Below are positions 5,540-8,284 of a stretch of 8,284 bases of DNA, piece after piece. The DNA comes from Dehalococcoidia bacterium (GTDB lineage Bacteria > Chloroflexota > Dehalococcoidia > Plut-88900): assembly GCA_012270635.1 (NCBI GenBank), contig JAAXHX010000452.1, positions 1 through 8,284 on the forward strand, read 5' to 3'. The notes below the pieces were generated by a model. It made no database searches and was not told where the DNA came from. It saw nothing but the letters and a program-made list of their open reading frames with translations. Both the position numbers and the translations under genes were made by a program. Every line of letters begins with the position of its first letter. Positions within the stretch are counted from its first letter, which is position 1.

Positions 5540-5556
5540 GGCCCGGACGCCGGGCC
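5540..5556 (-). promoter_or_regulatory. GC-rich hairpin in the 5' leader of the dnaJ operon
   Basis: A perfect 7-base-pair stem GGCCCGG / CCGGGCC with a 3-base loop, located between the candidate promoter and the Shine-Dalgarno of the 80-aa gene. In the mRNA it is followed by TCTTTT and then GGAGG. It may stabilise the leader, limit translation until melted (a simple thermosensor would suit a chaperone operon), or act as a weak attenuator; the U-run is short and interrupted. No CIRCE element (TTAGCACTC-N9-GAGTGCTAA) is present. Confidence 0.5.
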
Positions 5557-5580
5557 CGTGACCCCAATTTCGCCGAGGAT

Positions 5581-5608
5581 AGTATACGTTCTGAGGGGGG
5601 CATGTAAA
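5581..5608 (-). promoter_or_regulatory. Candidate sigma70-type promoter of the dnaJ operon
   Basis: On the minus strand: TTTACA (5608-5603), a 16-base spacer, then TATACT (5586-5581); each hexamer matches consensus at five of six positions. Transcription would start near 5574, giving a leader of about 50 bases that contains the hairpin at 5540-5556. It sits in the 154-base gap (5522-5675) between CoA-transferase pair B and the dnaJ operon. No convincing terminator for pair B was found in that gap, so some read-through is likely. Confidence 0.6.
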
Positions 5609-5675
5609 GAAGGGTCAGCCGTATCTTCAGGGCAAGGGCCGTTAGCGGCGCGCTTCTTCATCACGGAAGAGTTCG

Positions 5676-6983
5676 TCACTGGACATGGGGCAGGTACCGA
5701 TCTCCTATGTGGCCCATGCTCTCCAGTTCCCGGTACTCGGCGTTGCTGTAGCCCAGGAGCTCCTTGTAGACGTATTCGTTGTGTTCACCGAGTCGGGGAG
5801 GGGGGAGGCGTATCGCGTTGGGGGTCTCCGACAGGCGGCCAATTATCGAAGGATATTCGTGCTTACCCGTGCCGGGCATGGAGACCCACTGGAAGAACCC
5901 CCGACCCCTTAGCTGCGGGTCGTGGGAGACTTCTTCATGGTTGGACACCTGGCCCGCCGGAACCCCCGCTTCCTGGAGCAGGGACATCGCCTCGCCTTTC
6001 TTGAGGGTGCGGGTCCACTGGGATATCAGTTCGTCCAACTCGTCCTGGTTCTCGTAGCGGCCGATGTAGCCGGCGAACTTCCTGTCGGTGGTCCAGTCCG
6101 GGCTGCCCATGACCCTGCAGAGGGCATCCCATTGCTCTTCGGATGCCACCGCAATCACGACCCACTCGTCGTCCCCCGAGCACGGGTAGCAGCCATGAGG
6201 GACCATGGTCCGGTGTCGGTTGCCGAGGGTGCGTTGGACCCGTCCATTGGCCAGACGGTCGATGTTGGCGTCGCTGACGTAGGAGGTGAAGTTCTCCACC
6301 TGGGCAAGCTCGATCATCTGCCCCTTGCCAGTGCGGCTGCGATGTCGGAGGGCCATGAGCACGGCTAGGGCGCAGTTGACTCCACCGGCTGCGTCGCTGT
6401 AGAAGATGTCGGTCTGGTATTCGAGGCCGAGGTCGGGGTAGCCGCGCAGGCTTGCGTGCCCCGAGACGCCATCGATGTGGCTGCCGAGGGTACGGTAGGT
6501 CCTGTAGGGCCCCTGCAGGCCGAATCCCGGCATCCGCACCATTATGAAGCCGGGGTTGATCTTTCGGGCCCGTTCGTAGGAAATGCCAAGCTTGTCCGCG
6601 GTGGTTGGGACGTTGTTCTCGATTAACACGTCGGCAACGTGGAAGAGCCTATGGAAGACCTCCTGGCCCCCTGGGGCGCCAAGGTTCAGGGTCATGCTCT
6701 TCTTGTTGCGGGCATGGACGTTGAAAGTAGGGGTCCTGTTCCAGGGCATGTCGGTGGGGTCCCAGTCTGGGTAGGCGTTGTGCCAATCGGTATCGGCAGT
6801 AATTTCAGCTTTAGATACCCGAGCCCTCTGGCCCCGAGCCATGGGTTGGAAGTGGTCTATAGGTTCCAGGCGGATAACCTCAGCGCCCCAGTCGGCGAGC
6901 ATCTGGGTGGCGTAGGGGCCGGCCCAGACCAAGGTGATGTCCAGGACCCGTATGCCTTCCAGTGGCAGCTTAGTGGCGCCCAC
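5676..6983 (-). CDS. CaiB/BaiF-type CoA-transferase, catalytic subunit of pair B
   Basis: Complete class III CoA-transferase of 435 aa. Motifs: IRVLDITLVWAGPYATQMLA followed by DWGAEVIRLEP (11-41), HARNKKSMTLNLGAPGG (90-106), DVLIENNVPTTADKLG (118-133), FIMVRMPGFGLQGPY (146-160), FYSDAAGG with the catalytic Asp197 (alignment to E. coli CaiB Asp169 by eye), RTGKGQMIELAQVEN (217-231), and a full C-terminus with EAGVPAGQVSN, DPQLRGRGFF, PPPRLGEHNEYVYKELLGYS. It should transfer CoA through an aspartyl-CoA thioester intermediate; donor and acceptor are unknown. The start is GTG 6983, four bases after the TAA of the upstream subunit, with only a weak GGGAG upstream, so translation probably depends on re-initiation after that gene. 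It is the closest relative in the window of the truncated gene at 240-1190, which shares its HARNK, IENNVP and GGV blocks and shows what that gene has lost. Confidence 0.93.
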   Translation of the reverse strand: MGATKLPLEGIRVLDITLVWAGPYATQMLADWGAEVIRLEPIDHFQPMARGQRARVSKAEITADTDWHNAYPDWDPTDMPWNRTPTFNVHARNKKSMTLNLGAPGGQEVFHRLFHVADVLIENNVPTTADKLGISYERARKINPGFIMVRMPGFGLQGPYRTYRTLGSHIDGVSGHASLRGYPDLGLEYQTDIFYSDAAGGVNCALAVLMALRHRSRTGKGQMIELAQVENFTSYVSDANIDRLANGRVQRTLGNRHRTMVPHGCYPCSGDDEWVVIAVASEEQWDALCRVMGSPDWTTDRKFAGYIGRYENQDELDELISQWTRTLKKGEAMSLLQEAGVPAGQVSNHEEVSHDPQLRGRGFFQWVSMPGTGKHEYPSIIGRLSETPNAIRLPPPRLGEHNEYVYKELLGYSNAEYRELESMGHIGDRYLPHVQ

Positions 6984-6987
6984 TGGC

Positions 6988-8193
6988 TTAGACCGCTCCC
7001 GTCCGCTTCAGGATTGAAAGCTCTTCTCTGGAGAAGCCGAGGATGCCGCAGTAGATGTCCACGTTGTGTTGGCCGAGGGTTGGGGCGGGGCGGCGCATGG
7101 TCCACGGGCCTCCGTACATCTGGAAGGATTTGCCGGGAATCCGCGCTATGTCGCCGGGGGGCCTTTCGACTGTAGGCCAATAGGCTCGGGCTCGGAAATT
7201 GGGGTCGTCGGTGAGGAGAGAGGAGTCGTAGACGGGCCCAGAGAGGATGCGGGCTTCCTGGGCGGCAGCGAAGGCCTCCGTTACGGGGCGTTCCAAAAGC
7301 CACGGGTTGAGAAGCGCATCGAAGTACTCGTGGCTCTCTGGCATGGAGCGGGCCTCCATGGAGGCAAAGAGGGGCTCTTCCATCAGCTCGGACAGGCCCA
7401 ACATGTTCAGCCCCTTGGGAATCATGGCGGCGTCCGGGAACATATTGAGATAGCCGTCCTTGCACAGGTGGACAGACCCACCTCCGCCATCGAAGTTGTC
7501 CCGACGAGTTACGAAACCCGCGTACTGATAGGCAAGCAACATTGCGGAAGTCCGGTCAATGCTGCCGGCCTGCAACTCCTGGATCGACTCGTCTACGTGC
7601 TCTCCAACACCTCTTGTCGCCGTGCCCCGGAGGGCGATCATGGAATGTAGGGCGCTCATTATGCCGGCATGGAACTGGATGACGTTGGGCCCGAGCTTTA
7701 CCGGCTCCCGGGAGTCGAGGCCTGTAACGTACATCAGCCCCGACATTGCATAGTAAATCGCTTCCGAGGCGTGGTATTCGCTGTAAGGACCATTTTGACC
7801 GAAGTGAGTTACCGAGGTAAGCACCACCTTGGGATTGCGCTCTTTCATGGCCTCGTAGCCGAGGCCCAGGGACGGAAGGGTGGAGGGGGAGAAAGTCTCG
7901 ATGACGAGGTCGGCCCACTCGACCAGTTCCATGAAGATGCGGGCCCCGGCGCGGGTCTCGGGGTCCAGAGTTATGCCTCGCTTGTTATTGTTCAGGTAGC
8001 GGAAGAAACCGCTGTTCTCGATGCCGGGAAGGTCGTCCAGGAAGGGGGTGTTGGTGCGGGTCGGGGCCCCGGAGGGGGGCTCGACGAGGATTACGTCCGC
8101 CCCAAAGTCTGCCATTAACTTGGTGCAGACGTGTCCGGGGATGCGCCGGCTGAAGTCCAGGACCCGCAGGTCACTTAGCGCCTGATCGTGCAA
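6988..8193 (-). CDS. CaiB/BaiF-type CoA-transferase, non-catalytic partner subunit of pair B
   Basis: A 401-aa class III CoA-transferase homologue. It shows LRVLDFSRRIPGHVCTKLMA then DFGADVILVEPPSG (9-42), NNNKRGITLD (68-77), DLVIETFSPS (95-104), VLTSVTHFGQNGPY (124-137), GEHVDESIQELQAGSIDR and, at the C-terminus, APTLGQHNVDIYCGILGFS. At the catalytic position it reads NVIQFHAG, so Gln173 stands where the family has Asp. It shares REPVKLG, FGQNGPY and QAGSIDR with the equivalent subunit at 1190-2425, so the two are orthologous positions in a duplicated module. The start is TTG 8193, the first start codon after an in-frame stop at 8220-8218, with AAGGA about 11 bases upstream; this weak signal is less certain than the rest. 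Probably forms a heteromer with the protein at 5676-6983. No clear promoter is seen in the 31-base gap to the divergent frame at 8225. Confidence 0.91.
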   Translation of the reverse strand: MHDQALSDLRVLDFSRRIPGHVCTKLMADFGADVILVEPPSGAPTRTNTPFLDDLPGIENSGFFRYLNNNKRGITLDPETRAGARIFMELVEWADLVIETFSPSTLPSLGLGYEAMKERNPKVVLTSVTHFGQNGPYSEYHASEAIYYAMSGLMYVTGLDSREPVKLGPNVIQFHAGIMSALHSMIALRGTATRGVGEHVDESIQELQAGSIDRTSAMLLAYQYAGFVTRRDNFDGGGGSVHLCKDGYLNMFPDAAMIPKGLNMLGLSELMEEPLFASMEARSMPESHEYFDALLNPWLLERPVTEAFAAAQEARILSGPVYDSSLLTDDPNFRARAYWPTVERPPGDIARIPGKSFQMYGGPWTMRRPAPTLGQHNVDIYCGILGFSREELSILKRTGAV

Positions 8194-8224
8194 TTGAGCG
8201 CCTATCCTTGAGAAAGGTTAAGAA

Positions 8225-8284
8225 ATGGCAACCGCTTTCAACGGCCCGATTTTTACAACGGGAGAGGTCGGGGAATTTCCTCCG
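8225..8284 (+). CDS. Possible divergent gene, first 20 codons only
   Basis: An open frame that starts with ATG 8225 and runs off the right edge (MATAFNGPIFTTGEVGEFPP). AAGG at 8214-8217 lies 7 bases before the ATG, a good spacing. It diverges from CoA-transferase pair B, mirroring the divergent flavin oxidoreductase next to pair A, but the visible residues do not resemble the start of that enzyme. With only 20 codons the frame could be chance, and no family can be named. Confidence 0.4.
   Translation, partial: MATAFNGPIFTTGEVGEFPP

Noticed and set aside
5500..5661. 53-codon minus-strand frame starting at ATG 5661
   Set aside because: It covers the dnaJ operon promoter and leader hairpin, overlaps the 80-aa gene in another frame, lacks a ribosome-binding site and has no recognisable features.
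5522..5675. CIRCE heat-shock operator or an intrinsic terminator for pair B in the gap before the dnaJ operon
   Set aside because: There is no TTAGCACTC-type inverted repeat, and the only strong hairpin (5540-5556) lies downstream of a good promoter with a short interrupted T-run, so it is better read as a leader element.

Overview
The window looks like bacterial chromosome from a GC-rich genome. My best guess is Chloroflexota of the Dehalococcoidia/SAR202 type. That rests on the mix of several CaiB/BaiF (class III) CoA-transferase paralogues with a luciferase-like flavin monooxygenase, families I recall as expanded in that lineage, and on the general look of DnaJ and the small zinc-ribbon proteins. 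The assignment is an inference; other GC-rich bacteria remain possible.

Layout from left to right. (1) 1-179, minus: the start of an SRPBCC/AHSA1-like protein in DNA of clearly lower GC (about 49 % by hand count over 1-240, against about 67 % over 301-420), with its own sigma70-like promoter. (2) 240-2425, minus: CoA-transferase pair A, a first subunit (2425-1190) overlapping by one base a second subunit (1190-240) that lacks roughly its last 120 residues. The truncation lies at the compositional border, so a rearrangement or insertion has removed the end of the gene. (3) 2503-3435, plus: an LLM-family flavin oxidoreductase, divergent from pair A. (4) 5521-3444, minus: a compact five-gene operon of an 80-aa unknown protein, an FmdB-type zinc ribbon, a 52-aa four-cysteine protein, a full type I DnaJ and a 90-aa SH3-like protein, led by a good promoter and a hairpin leader. 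(5) 8193-5676, minus: CoA-transferase pair B, with the same subunit order as pair A and intact. (6) 8225 to the right edge, plus: a possible divergent gene of which only 20 codons are visible.

The most interesting point is the pairing. In both CoA-transferase pairs the second subunit keeps the catalytic aspartate of class III CoA-transferases (Asp193 in A, Asp197 in B), while the first has lost it (Met182 in A, Gln173 in B). This suggests obligate heteromers of one catalytic and one pseudo-catalytic chain, encoded by a duplicated two-gene module of which copy A is now broken. The divergent flavin monooxygenase suggests a catabolic role (oxidise an organic substrate, activate it as a CoA thioester), but the substrates cannot be read from sequence. 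The DnaJ operon between the two modules looks like housekeeping proteostasis. No rRNA, tRNA, CRISPR array or transposase was seen, and no stretch over 300 bases lacks a gene.
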